Part shown: positions 8,918-16,700 of the stretch, in pieces
How the letters are laid out: the number at the start of each line of letters is the position of its first letter
How positions within the stretch are numbered: the first letter of the stretch is position 1
Source: DATDYA01 sp035289165
GTDB taxonomy: Bacteria; Patescibacteriota; Patescibacteriia; Magasanikbacterales; GWA2-37-8
Direction: 5' to 3'
NCBI GenBank assembly: GCA_035289165.1
Contig: DATDYA010000035.1
Location: 1-49,926, forward strand
Length of the DNA stretch: 49,926 nt
Notes under the pieces: model-generated
Database searches by the model: none
Seen by the model: only the letters and a program-made list of their open reading frames with translations
Told to the model about the DNA's origin: nothing
Position numbers and translations under genes: made by a program

Positions 8918-9087
8918 TAATACGGTGATTGAAGCGTCTACCAAACGTTTTCCAACAGGGATCTCGGGTTTTACCCGAGGCTAAGCCGTAAAAAATGAGT
9001 GGGCTGAAAAATATCGGCCAATCGGGTGGAACCGTCCAAATTAATGGACCCCGAAGCTAGTCTTAGCTTGGGGGTTTTATTTATTTT
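8918..9087 (+). promoter_or_regulatory. T-box riboswitch (threonine) with antiterminator/terminator switch
   Basis: In order: an enclosing helix TACGG/CCGTA (8921-8925 with 8986-8990); a hairpin 8933-8949 whose 7-base loop contains ACC, a Thr codon (8940-8942); and a strong hairpin 8963-8979. Next is Stem III, GGCTGA/TCGGCC (9002-9007 with 9014-9019), then the T-box core GGGTGGAACCG (9024-9034). The core forms the classic antiterminator: GGG pairs with CCC (9050-9052) and GTCC (9034-9037) with GGAC (9046-9049), leaving the bulge TGGAACC. The competing terminator uses the same C run: 9049-9059 with 9064-9074, followed by TTTT. Uncharged tRNA-Thr should stabilise the antiterminator and turn thrS on. 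Stem I is unusually short. Confidence 0.9.
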
Positions 9088-9098
9088 AGTTAATATAT

Positions 9099-10883
9099 AT
9101 GGACAATAAATTAGAAGCGATGCGTCATTCCTGCGAGCATGTTTTAACGATGGCCATGCTCCGGATTTGGGGTAACAAAGTTAAGGCGGCGATGGGTCCG
9201 GCTACTGAAGAAGGTTTTTATTTTGATTTCGATTCAGATATTAAAATATCTGAAAACGACTTTGCCCGAATCGAAGAGGAAATGGCAAAGATTATTAAAG
9301 AAGATTTGCCGATTGTTAAGGACGAAATGACCGTAAAAGAAGCAAGAGAATTTTTTAACAAAAATATTTATAAAGGTAATGAATATAAACATGAATGGTT
9401 AAACCTGATTGAAGGTCGTGGGGAAGCCGTTAGTGTTTATTGGATGGGGGAAAAAGGTAAAGACATACCGGATACTTTTGTGGATATTTGTTCTGGCCCG
9501 CACGTGGAATCCACTGGCAAAATTGGCGTTTTTAAATTACTTAAAATTGCCGGCGCCTATTGGCATGGGGATGAGAAAAATAAAATGCTGACGAGAATAT
9601 ATGGAACGGCTTTTGTAAAACAAGAGGAATTGGACGAATACTTACACCGACAGGAGGAGGCGGAGAAGCGAGATCACCGTAAACTCGGGGCCGAGTTGGA
9701 CCTGTTCGTTTTTTCGGAAGTTATTGGCAAGGGTTTGCCGCTTTTGACTCCGAAAGGCACGGTAATCAGGAAAGAGCTGGAAAAGTTTGTTTATGAAGAA
9801 GAAACCAAAAGAGGATACCAACATGTCGTGACGCCACCGTTGGCGAAAGTAGAGCTTTATAAGATTTCCGGTCATTATCCTTATTACAAGGATACGATGT
9901 ACCCGATCATGACGGTGGATGATGACGAGCTTATTTTGCGTCCGATGACTTGCCCACATCATTTTATGCTTTATAAAAGTCGTCCGAGGAGCTATCGTGA
10001 ATTACCACTACGCCTGGCCGAGATATCTCCACAGTTTCGTTATGAAAAAAGTGGTGAGTTGACTGGCTTAATGCGTGTCCGTATGTTTTGTCTGGCGGAT
10101 GCACATATTATAGTCATGCCCGACCAGGCAAAGTCGGAAATAAAAGGTGTTTTAGATTTGATTGATTACGCTAATGAAATATTCGGGTTGAAAAAAGGAG
10201 TTGATTACCGCTACCGGCTATCTTTGGGTAACCGTAGCGAGGAAAAGAAATATTATAAAGATGATGCGGCTTGGGACAAAGCGGAGGATGTTTTAAGAAG
10301 CGTCTTAAAAGAGTTAGATGCCCCGTATTATGAGGCAGAGGGCGAAGCAGCTTTTTACGGTCCAAAGATCGATATCCAAATGAAAAAAGTTAGCGGCCAA
10401 GAAGAAACAGCTTTTACAGTGCAGTATGACTTTGTCATGCCCAAGCGTTTTGAAATGCGCTATGTAGACAAAGATGGGCAGGAAAAAGAGCCCGTGGTCA
10501 TTCATCGTTCTTCGATTGGCGCTTTTGAACGAACAATGGCGTTTTTGATCGAGCGTTTTGCGGGTGCGTTTCCGGTGTGGTTGTCGCCAGTACAAATAAT
10601 GTTTGCACCAGTATCTGAAAAGCACAACGAGGGAGCGTATAAATTTGCTGAGGAATTCCGAGCACAAGGGATGCGTCCGGAAGTAGATGACTCTAACGAA
10701 ACTCTGGGCAATAAAGTACGAAAAGCGGTGGGACAGAAGATCCCTTACATCGTGGTAGTGGGGGACAAGGAAATTGCCGGGGAAGATTGGATGATCCGTA
10801 TTCGTGGGCAGGAGAAGCAGGAGAAAATGAAACGGGAAGATTTTTTAAACAGATTGCGAGGAGAAATACAGGAAAGGAAATAA
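9099..10883 (+). CDS. thrS: Threonyl-tRNA synthetase lacking the N-terminal TGS domain
   Basis: Charges tRNA-Thr. At 594 residues it is shorter than the ~640 of E. coli ThrRS, because the protein begins directly at the editing (SAD) domain without the ubiquitin-like TGS domain. The editing site has H10 and H14 (RHSCEHVL) and the conserved Cys in CSGPHV (~131). The class II catalytic core follows, with zinc ligands near C285 (MTCPHH), H337 (DAHII) and H468 (VIHRSS), and then an anticodon-binding domain from ~490 (PVWLSPVQIMFAPVS). The start is preceded only by A/T. It is controlled by the T-box immediately upstream and ends at a terminator, so it is a single-gene unit. Confidence 0.96.
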   Translation: MDNKLEAMRHSCEHVLTMAMLRIWGNKVKAAMGPATEEGFYFDFDSDIKISENDFARIEEEMAKIIKEDLPIVKDEMTVKEAREFFNKNIYKGNEYKHEWLNLIEGRGEAVSVYWMGEKGKDIPDTFVDICSGPHVESTGKIGVFKLLKIAGAYWHGDEKNKMLTRIYGTAFVKQEELDEYLHRQEEAEKRDHRKLGAELDLFVFSEVIGKGLPLLTPKGTVIRKELEKFVYEEETKRGYQHVVTPPLAKVELYKISGHYPYYKDTMYPIMTVDDDELILRPMTCPHHFMLYKSRPRSYRELPLRLAEISPQFRYEKSGELTGLMRVRMFCLADAHIIVMPDQAKSEIKGVLDLIDYANEIFGLKKGVDYRYRLSLGNRSEEKKYYKDDAAWDKAEDVLRSVLKELDAPYYEAEGEAAFYGPKIDIQMKKVSGQEETAFTVQYDFVMPKRFEMRYVDKDGQEKEPVVIHRSSIGAFERTMAFLIERFAGAFPVWLSPVQIMFAPVSEKHNEGAYKFAEEFRAQGMRPEVDDSNETLGNKVRKAVGQKIPYIVVVGDKEIAGEDWMIRIRGQEKQEKMKREDFLNRLRGEIQERK

Positions 10884-10888
10884 AACAA

Positions 10889-10914
10889 AATCCCTGCTTA
10901 CTGGCAGGGATTTA
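10889..10914 (+). terminator. Terminator after thrS
   Basis: AATCCCTGC (10889-10897) pairs with GCAGGGATT (10904-10912). The T tract is short. Confidence 0.75.
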
Positions 10915-10983
10915 AATTAATTATAAGTTTTCTTCGCGAATACTGACTCAACTGTTTCTGTGATTATCATCGAGGTCGGTAGA

Positions 10984-11616
10984 TTACCGAGGGGTAGAGA
11001 GAGAAACATTTAAAACAGCTTCGAATAGTTCCATTAGAGATCGTTTTTCTTTTGTTAATTCTTGAGAGGCCACATCTTTCCCGCGCCAAAAAGCTAGTTT
11101 AGCTAAGCCCCGTGGTTTAAAATCCTTTAAGCGGTTGTCAATGTAGGTTATCCTTTCGCCGATAGCTTGTCTCAAATCATTTTGGAAATTCCCAGTGGAA
11201 TTTTCTATGGCGGCGGAAACAATATCCTTTAGAACCCCACCGTGTAAAAGGTATCTCTTGTCATCAATAGAAATTTGCGCTTGTTCAAGAATATCGGACG
11301 CTAAGTCTTGAGGACTTTTTTCTTTTTTCGGAGATCGTATTTCTTTTAGGAGCGCAAGCCTTTCTTCGTGTGCTAATCTTTCTTCACGGCTCTGATTATG
11401 ACGTAGGAAGTTATTCGGTCTCGGTCCTAACTCATTTTGGATTTCTTTTTTAGTTCGTTTCTTGTCTTTATTCCAATCTTCTGCCCCTTCGGATAATTTT
11501 AATTTGGATTTATCTACTTCTGGGGCATTTTTTACCACCCGAAGTTCTGGTTTTTTAGGGGCTTTCCAATTTTGGTTATCATTGTCAGCGCCCCACTGTT
11601 CTTTTGCTAAGGCCAT
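10984..11616 (-). CDS. Hypothetical charged cytoplasmic protein
   Basis: 210 residues, function not recognised. The N-terminal ~110 residues are Lys/Glu/Asn-rich and probably disordered. The C-terminal half is predicted helical, with an Arg/Lys-rich segment and a Lys-Arg-Ser-Leu-Met-Glu-Leu helix near the end. There is no signal peptide or membrane segment. Many CPR genomes carry small proteins of this make-up close to housekeeping genes without known roles. It is divergently transcribed from miaB, with its own well-formed promoter at 11662-11690 and a leader of about 40 bases. The ATG at 11616 is the only reasonable start. Confidence 0.75.
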   Translation of the reverse strand: MALAKEQWGADNDNQNWKAPKKPELRVVKNAPEVDKSKLKLSEGAEDWNKDKKRTKKEIQNELGPRPNNFLRHNQSREERLAHEERLALLKEIRSPKKEKSPQDLASDILEQAQISIDDKRYLLHGGVLKDIVSAAIENSTGNFQNDLRQAIGERITYIDNRLKDFKPRGLAKLAFWRGKDVASQELTKEKRSLMELFEAVLNVSLSTPR

Positions 11617-11661
11617 AGAATTATATTTTTAAAAATTAAGACTAGCCAATTTTATGTATTA

Positions 11662-11690
11662 AGTATAACATGTTTTAATCAAAACAACAA
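11662..11690 (-). promoter_or_regulatory. Promoter for the gene at 10984-11616
   Basis: On the minus strand: TTGTTG (11690-11685), a 17-base spacer and TATACT (11667-11662) preceded by TGT (extended -10). Confidence 0.7.
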
Positions 11691-11700
11691 GGGCATACTA

Positions 11701-11729
11701 TTGTTTATTTTCTTTAAAAGTGGTATCAT
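11701..11729 (+). promoter_or_regulatory. Promoter for miaB (leaderless arrangement)
   Basis: TTGTTT, a 17-base spacer and TATCAT, with TGG before the -10. The -10 ends 8 bases before the ATG at 11738, so the mRNA should start at or within 2 bases of the start codon. Confidence 0.65.
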
Positions 11730-11737
11730 TTTTCTTT

Positions 11738-13072
11738 ATGGATACTCAAAAATTCCACATTCTTACCTTTGGTTGTCAGATGAACAAAAATGATTCAGAA
11801 CGGATCGTTGGCTTGTTATCGTCCCTTGGTTTAGCGGAAACTAGCCGACCGGAAGAGGCAGATGTCTTACTTATTAACACTTGTAGCGTTCGCCAGTCAG
11901 CGGAAGATCGAGTGTTTGGAATTTTAGTAAATTGGCAGGAATATCGAGCCAAGAAACCGAATTTAATTATTGCTGTTACCGGCTGTATGCCGTGCCGAGA
12001 TAAAAACGACAAAATACGGAAAAGGATAAAAGGAGTGGACATATTTTTTCCGATCGAAGAGTTAGTTCTCTTACCACAAAGAATGCGGGAGATTAACCCG
12101 GATTTGTTTCTTAATACTTTTGAAGATCCAGGTTACTATTGGCAAATTAATCCTAGTCATGAGATTAGCTATCAAGCTTTTATAACGGTTCAAACCGGAT
12201 GTAACAATTTTTGTACTTATTGCGTTGTGCCTTATGCCCGGGGGAGGGAAAAGAACCGTGAAGTAAAAAGTATTTTAGACGAGATTAAAACTTTGGCGGC
12301 TAAAGGTTGTGTTGAGGTAACACTTTTAGGTCAAGTGGTAAATAATTATCAGGCCCCAGACAAGGAGTTTTTTTCGTCCGCCAATCCTTTTAAAGATAAA
12401 GATGATTTTTCCGCCCTCCTTTGGGAAATTAATCAGGTTAACAGTATTAAACGTGTCCATTTTACCGCCGCTGACCCGCAATATTTTAACAATTACCAGA
12501 TCGAGGCATTGAAATTACCAAACCAAGCAAACTATTTGCATCTTCCGGTTCAGGCCGGAGATAACGAAGTGTTACGCAAGATGAATCGAAAATATACCAG
12601 GGAGTATTATTTAGATTTAGTAAATAAGATTCGAGCAAATTGCCCAACAATTGCTCTTGGCACGGATTTGATCGTTGGTTTTTCGGGAGAAACTGAAAAA
12701 CAATTTGAAAAAACTTTAGATTTATACCGTCAAGCCTCCTTTGACATTTCTTATCCCGCTAAATACAGCGAGCGGAGTGGCACGGCCGCGGCCAAGGCTT
12801 TTACGGACAATGTGACCCTGGTTGAGAAGAAAAGACGCTGGCAAGCAGTCCAAGATTTGATGGAAAAAATGACTTACGAAAAAAACCAATATTATGTTGG
12901 CAAAACAGTTACGGTTTTGGTAGATCGATTTGAAAATGGAATTTGTATGGGTAATACCCACGAGATGAAATTGGCCCAGTTTTTAGGGGAGGAAAAGTTG
13001 GTTGGAAAGATAGTTGAAATAGAGATATTTGAAGCTAAAGAATGGATTTTAAAAGGTAAAAAAATTGTATAG
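11738..13072 (+). CDS. miaB: tRNA-2-methylthio-N6-dimethylallyladenosine synthase MiaB
   Basis: Radical-SAM methylthiotransferase that converts i6A37 to ms2i6A37 in tRNAs. It has 444 residues from the ATG at 11738; the upstream in-frame GTG at 11720 lies in the promoter and is rejected. The N-terminal UPF0004 domain supplies three cluster cysteines (FGCQMNKND, NTCSVR, VTGCMPC). The radical-SAM motif CNNFCTYC lies at ~147-154 and is followed by VPYARGREKNR. A C-terminal TRAM domain (~375-440) ends the protein. Its substrate is made by MiaA, encoded 0.7 kb downstream on the same strand. The convergent gene at 13081 lies between them. Confidence 0.93.
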   Translation: MDTQKFHILTFGCQMNKNDSERIVGLLSSLGLAETSRPEEADVLLINTCSVRQSAEDRVFGILVNWQEYRAKKPNLIIAVTGCMPCRDKNDKIRKRIKGVDIFFPIEELVLLPQRMREINPDLFLNTFEDPGYYWQINPSHEISYQAFITVQTGCNNFCTYCVVPYARGREKNREVKSILDEIKTLAAKGCVEVTLLGQVVNNYQAPDKEFFSSANPFKDKDDFSALLWEINQVNSIKRVHFTAADPQYFNNYQIEALKLPNQANYLHLPVQAGDNEVLRKMNRKYTREYYLDLVNKIRANCPTIALGTDLIVGFSGETEKQFEKTLDLYRQASFDISYPAKYSERSGTAAAKAFTDNVTLVEKKRRWQAVQDLMEKMTYEKNQYYVGKTVTVLVDRFENGICMGNTHEMKLAQFLGEEKLVGKIVEIEIFEAKEWILKGKKIV

Positions 13073-13080
13073 TCTTATCT

Positions 13081-13725
13081 TTAGTTAGCGTATTGTTCAA
13101 GAGAATGAAGGAAGTCAAGGAAGTTCTTTTTGTGAGCCAAAAAATTATTTTGATCAGTAAAGGTGAAAGTAAACCCGCGGTAATTTTTTGAATCGCCTTC
13201 AATTAGGTGAAAGCGGATATCTAAAAGGTAGCCGCCGCTAATGTTTTTCAAGTAGAGGGTGGTTGCTTGTTTTGTGTTGGCACCCAACTCGGTTTCACAA
13301 GTTAAGGTCTTTTCTGTTTGTTTACTCCAGATTAAAGTTCTAGCATCGGGCACCAAAGTGCTAGACGGGTCATCCCACTGAGGGGCGGAAACGCCAAAGG
13401 TAGTATTTTTGTCCTCAGAAATAAAGACAGCCTGGGAAGAGTCTTCCACTGACGAGGTGTCTGGCATGACGGTAAAACTAGCTGGGAAGGAAATAGAAAA
13501 AAATTGTCCCTCGTATTTTTTCCAGGCTGATGAATCCGGAAATTTTTGCCAATTTAAGCATAGACTGGGTAATTCAGGAATAATTTTTTTGACCACTGCC
13601 GTTATTTCTTGATTAGTTGGTTCCAATGTTTTAGTAGAGTTATCCGCGGCTGGGTTTTGTTTTGTTAGGTAGCCACCGCCGATAAGTAATAATGGTAAAA
13701 TGAGAATCGTTAAATATTTTGCCAT
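13081..13725 (-). CDS. Membrane-anchored extracytoplasmic protein, unknown function
   Basis: 214 residues. A hydrophobic N-terminus (residues 5-18, followed by GGGYLTKQ) acts as signal anchor, and there is no lipobox cysteine. The outer domain contains a GQFFSISFP segment and alternating strands, weakly reminiscent of PsbP/Mog1-like folds. The lipoprotein at 45618-46142 has a similar segment (LGISIGYP). Function unknown. The gene converges on miaB, 8 bases from its stop, without a visible terminator. It shares its upstream region with miaA through divergent promoters (13730-13757 plus, 13772-13800 minus). Confidence 0.75.
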   Translation of the reverse strand: MAKYLTILILPLLLIGGGYLTKQNPAADNSTKTLEPTNQEITAVVKKIIPELPSLCLNWQKFPDSSAWKKYEGQFFSISFPASFTVMPDTSSVEDSSQAVFISEDKNTTFGVSAPQWDDPSSTLVPDARTLIWSKQTEKTLTCETELGANTKQATTLYLKNISGGYLLDIRFHLIEGDSKNYRGFTFTFTDQNNFLAHKKNFLDFLHSLEQYAN

Positions 13726-13729
13726 AATC

Positions 13730-13757
13730 TTGTAAAATTAAGTAATTAGGGTATAAT
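13730..13757 (+). promoter_or_regulatory. Promoter for miaA
   Basis: TTGTAA, a 16-base spacer and TATAAT. The RNA start is near 13764, about 40 bases before the ATG. The -35 almost touches the start of the divergent gene. Confidence 0.7.
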
Positions 13758-13771
13758 TTAGGCCCGAGTTT

Positions 13772-13800
13772 ATTATAGCTCAAACCATAATACCCGGCAA
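13772..13800 (-). promoter_or_regulatory. Promoter for the gene at 13081-13725
   Basis: On the minus strand: TTGCCG (13800-13795), a 17-base spacer and TATAAT (13777-13772). It overlaps the leader region of miaA, so the two divergent transcripts are complementary at their 5' ends. Confidence 0.65.
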
Positions 13801-13804
13801 TTGT

Positions 13805-14734
13805 ATGAATATAGAAAAAAAGTTACCCAAAGTCGTGGCAATTATTGGTCCGACCGCCTCCGGCAAGACCGGGTTGGCCATATCTTTAGCCAAGGAGTTT
13901 GCTGGCGAGATTGTTAATGCCGATTCGCGTCAGGTGTATAAGAAAATGGATATTGGCACAGCTAAGCCGGAAGGGGTTTGGAGAGACGGAGAATATTTAG
14001 TTGAAGGCGTGCCTCATTATTTAATGGACATCATAGATCCAGATCAAGAGTTTAATCTGTCCCATTTTAAAGCTGAAGCAATAAAGGCAATAGGTATAAT
14101 TTTAAAAAAAGGCAAATTACCAATCGTGGTTGGGGGCACCGGGTTATATTTTTGGTCATTAATAGACAACTTAGATATTCCGCATTTCGCGCCAAACCCA
14201 GAATTGCGAAAGCAACTAGAGAGCGAATCTTTGGATAAGTTAGTAAAAATGTTAAAGGAAAAAGATTTAGAGACGGCCGAAGCGATAGATTTAAAAAATC
14301 CCCGTCGAGTTATACGAGCTTTGGAGGTAGTAATCCAAAGCGGAGAATCATTTGTAGCGCTTCGCAAAAAAGGTCAGCCACTTTATAACACATTACAAAT
14401 TGGTTTATACTGGGAAAAAGAAAAGTTAAAGGAGAGAATTGGATCACGGGTAGAGACACAAATACGCGATAGGTTGAAAGAAGAAGTGGAAACACTTCTT
14501 AAAGCTGGTTACGATTGGTCTTTACCAAGCATGAGTAGTATTGGTTACCGTGAGTTTAAAGATTTTTTCGATAATAAGATTACTTTAAGTCAGACAATAG
14601 ATATCATTATTAAAGATACGGTTCAGTATGCTAAACGACAGATGACCTGGTTTAAAAGAGATGAGCGGATTAAGTGGCTGAAAAACGGTGAACACGCTTT
14701 GGCAAGGGAGTTGTTAAGGGAATTTTTAAAATGA
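13805..14734 (+). CDS. miaA: tRNA dimethylallyltransferase MiaA
   Basis: Transfers dimethylallyl from DMAPP to N6 of A37 in tRNAs that read UNN codons, making the substrate of MiaB. It has 309 residues, normal length. The P-loop GPTASGKT is at 15-22. NADSRQVYKKMDIGTAKP contains the catalytic Asp and the tRNA-contacting residues. PHYLMDIIDPDQEFN, VVGGTGLYFW and the C-terminal IKDTVQYAKRQMTWF motif are all typical. There is no SD before ATG 13805. The TGA stop shows that TGA is a true stop codon in this genome. It ends at a two-way terminator shared with the convergent DUF11-like gene. Confidence 0.95.
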   Translation: MNIEKKLPKVVAIIGPTASGKTGLAISLAKEFAGEIVNADSRQVYKKMDIGTAKPEGVWRDGEYLVEGVPHYLMDIIDPDQEFNLSHFKAEAIKAIGIILKKGKLPIVVGGTGLYFWSLIDNLDIPHFAPNPELRKQLESESLDKLVKMLKEKDLETAEAIDLKNPRRVIRALEVVIQSGESFVALRKKGQPLYNTLQIGLYWEKEKLKERIGSRVETQIRDRLKEEVETLLKAGYDWSLPSMSSIGYREFKDFFDNKITLSQTIDIIIKDTVQYAKRQMTWFKRDERIKWLKNGEHALARELLREFLK

Positions 14735-14745
14735 TTTTGTGTATT

Positions 14746-14780
14746 AAAATACCTCGGCCAAAAGTCGAGGTATTTTATTT
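14746..14780. terminator. Bidirectional terminator between miaA and the DUF11-like gene
   Basis: AAAATACCTCG (14746-14756) pairs with CGAGGTATTTT (14766-14776). It is flanked by T-rich tails on both strands. Confidence 0.85.
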
Positions 14781-14788
14781 ACTTTAAG

Positions 14789-16681
14789 TTAGTTATTTTC
14801 CAATAATACTTCTTCTCCAACAAACTCTATTTTTTCCCCAGTCACCGTATCTTCAGCAGTAACTTTTGGTTTGGAGATAAGAGTGTTTTGGGAGGGGTTT
14901 TTTTCTTGGAGCGTCACTTTGTATTTGAGGGCGAGCGTATCGACACTTTCCGGCATGGCTGGGATAGTCCAAACTATTTTTTTACTGTCTTCTTCATAAT
15001 TCACGGACCAAGAGGCGGCACTCTCCGGTTTTTGCCAGAGGCTTTTGCCAAATAGCTCGGCTTCAACTCTAATATTTTTTAGAGGGTGGAGATTGTTGGT
15101 TAAGATCCAAGTTACTTCGTACTCCGAACTAGTGTCTGAGTCAGAAAGGATTTTATCCCGTGTTTCAAGAGCCAGGTCGGAATTAAGTTTTAAGCTAACA
15201 ATATTACTAGCCACAGTCTGTTCATTTCCAGCGGAATCAGTGTAGGAAATTTCGGCGGAAATTTTAATCTGGTTTTCTTTTAAAGTTTCTGAAGCAATGC
15301 GGTCGCCTTCTTTAATCGGAATTTGTACATCGATGACAAGTTCTTTAGATTTATCTAATTTTTTAAGTAAGCCCGAATGGTTGCTCTTCCAGGTAATTTG
15401 ACCACGGCGAATGGTTTCAGAGAGTTGCTCGCCTTTAATGTCTCCGTTTAGCTTGTCATTTACTTTGGCCCAATCTAAGATACTTTGGCGGTTGATAGAC
15501 GGCGCGTCTAGGTTCAAACGGACAACGGCGTTAGTAATCGGGTTATCGCTCAAGTTAGCGGCGCGTAGGCTTACGACTAAATTGTCGCCAGGCTTGACGT
15601 TTAAGCCGGTGGTGTAACCATTAACGGCTAGAGTGAGATTAACGGCATTTTTTACAACATTGGAAGTAATGCTACCCTCGGCAATTTTTTGTTTTTCATT
15701 GCCCAGAACGGCGATTAATTCCGCAGCCATTTTAATTTGTTCTTCATTGGTTTCGTTTAATTTGCCGCGGAGAACAAAGATTTTTTCACTGGCAGTTTCG
15801 TCGGCTGCTAATGTCCACTTGTTATCTTTTAAAGCCGGAGTAGAACTAGTAATTTCAAAACCAACCGGAAGCAGGGGGGTAAGTTCTAACCCTGGCCAAA
15901 CGGGATTCTTTTGGCTGTTTTTAATTTTAAAGGCGAAATCAGTTTCCGCGCCAACAGTAATTTTATCCGCGCCAGTTATAAGAAGGGCATAAGGAGAATC
16001 CTTAACAGTGTTGACGAGGGTGGCGGTCTTTTGTAATTGGGATTTAAAATTATCTGGTTTGTAGTAAAGCATGGCTGTAAAGGATTGCTCACTGCCTTGT
16101 GCACGGTAGATAACGCCGGTAATTTCTAAGACGCCACGTTTCTGGGCGGCTAATTTTCCTATCGTCCAACTACTTTTGCTAGCATTTTCCGGCTCAACTG
16201 AACTAGTCTTGAAAACAAAGCCCTGGGGATAACGAACGACGAGGCTGACATCATTTAAGGCTACTTTCTCATTGTTGCTGTAAGCAATTTCGTAGGTTAC
16301 TTCTTCACCAGCCGTGACACTTTCTGGACCATTAAAACTAACACTGACGTTGTTTTCTGAGAAGTTTTTATTTCCTGGTAATACCCAAAATCCGATCCAA
16401 GCAATAGCGGCCAAGAGTCCGCCTAAGATGATGAGAGTTATGAATCCCTTTAAAAAAGGATGACCTTTTTTCATTTCAATTTGTTTTAAATTAGTGCGGC
16501 GTCCGTCGTTTTCATAAACGGAATTAAGAAAGCGGTCGATTTCCGGTGTGGACTTTTGGGTAGGCAGAGCTTCTTCCGGAGGGGGAGTGGCACGTACTGG
16601 AGCACGACGTCGGCGAACCACTCGCTTTTTTGGGGGTTCATCAGATAAGCTTTTTTTAGTGAAACGATGTTCTTCAGCCAT
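14789..16681 (-). CDS. Membrane-anchored surface protein with DUF11-like repeats
   Basis: 630 residues. The cytoplasmic N-terminus (~1-72) is Arg/Pro-rich (KKRVVRRRRAPVR). One transmembrane helix lies at ~76-97. The outer part consists of about four beta-sandwich domains of ~110-130 residues with DUF11-type signatures such as GEEVTYEIAYSNN and repeated 'VxVRYPxGF' and 'KNxVxPGLEL' strands. There is no cysteine pattern and no enzymatic motif. The likely role is a cell-surface stalk or adhesin (inference). It follows the DUF4012 gene by 19 bases and should be the second gene of that transcript. The same two-gene order is familiar in CPR genomes (recalled, not checked). Confidence 0.82.
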   Translation of the reverse strand: MAEEHRFTKKSLSDEPPKKRVVRRRRAPVRATPPPEEALPTQKSTPEIDRFLNSVYENDGRRTNLKQIEMKKGHPFLKGFITLIILGGLLAAIAWIGFWVLPGNKNFSENNVSVSFNGPESVTAGEEVTYEIAYSNNEKVALNDVSLVVRYPQGFVFKTSSVEPENASKSSWTIGKLAAQKRGVLEITGVIYRAQGSEQSFTAMLYYKPDNFKSQLQKTATLVNTVKDSPYALLITGADKITVGAETDFAFKIKNSQKNPVWPGLELTPLLPVGFEITSSTPALKDNKWTLAADETASEKIFVLRGKLNETNEEQIKMAAELIAVLGNEKQKIAEGSITSNVVKNAVNLTLAVNGYTTGLNVKPGDNLVVSLRAANLSDNPITNAVVRLNLDAPSINRQSILDWAKVNDKLNGDIKGEQLSETIRRGQITWKSNHSGLLKKLDKSKELVIDVQIPIKEGDRIASETLKENQIKISAEISYTDSAGNEQTVASNIVSLKLNSDLALETRDKILSDSDTSSEYEVTWILTNNLHPLKNIRVEAELFGKSLWQKPESAASWSVNYEEDSKKIVWTIPAMPESVDTLALKYKVTLQEKNPSQNTLISKPKVTAEDTVTGEKIEFVGEEVLLENN

Positions 16682-16700
16682 AGTTTATATATATATTTTA

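Noticed and set aside
13805..14734. TGA recoding (code 25, as in Gracilibacteria and Absconditabacteria)
   Set aside because: miaA, the PAP2 gene and others end at TGA at the normal family length, so TGA is a stop.
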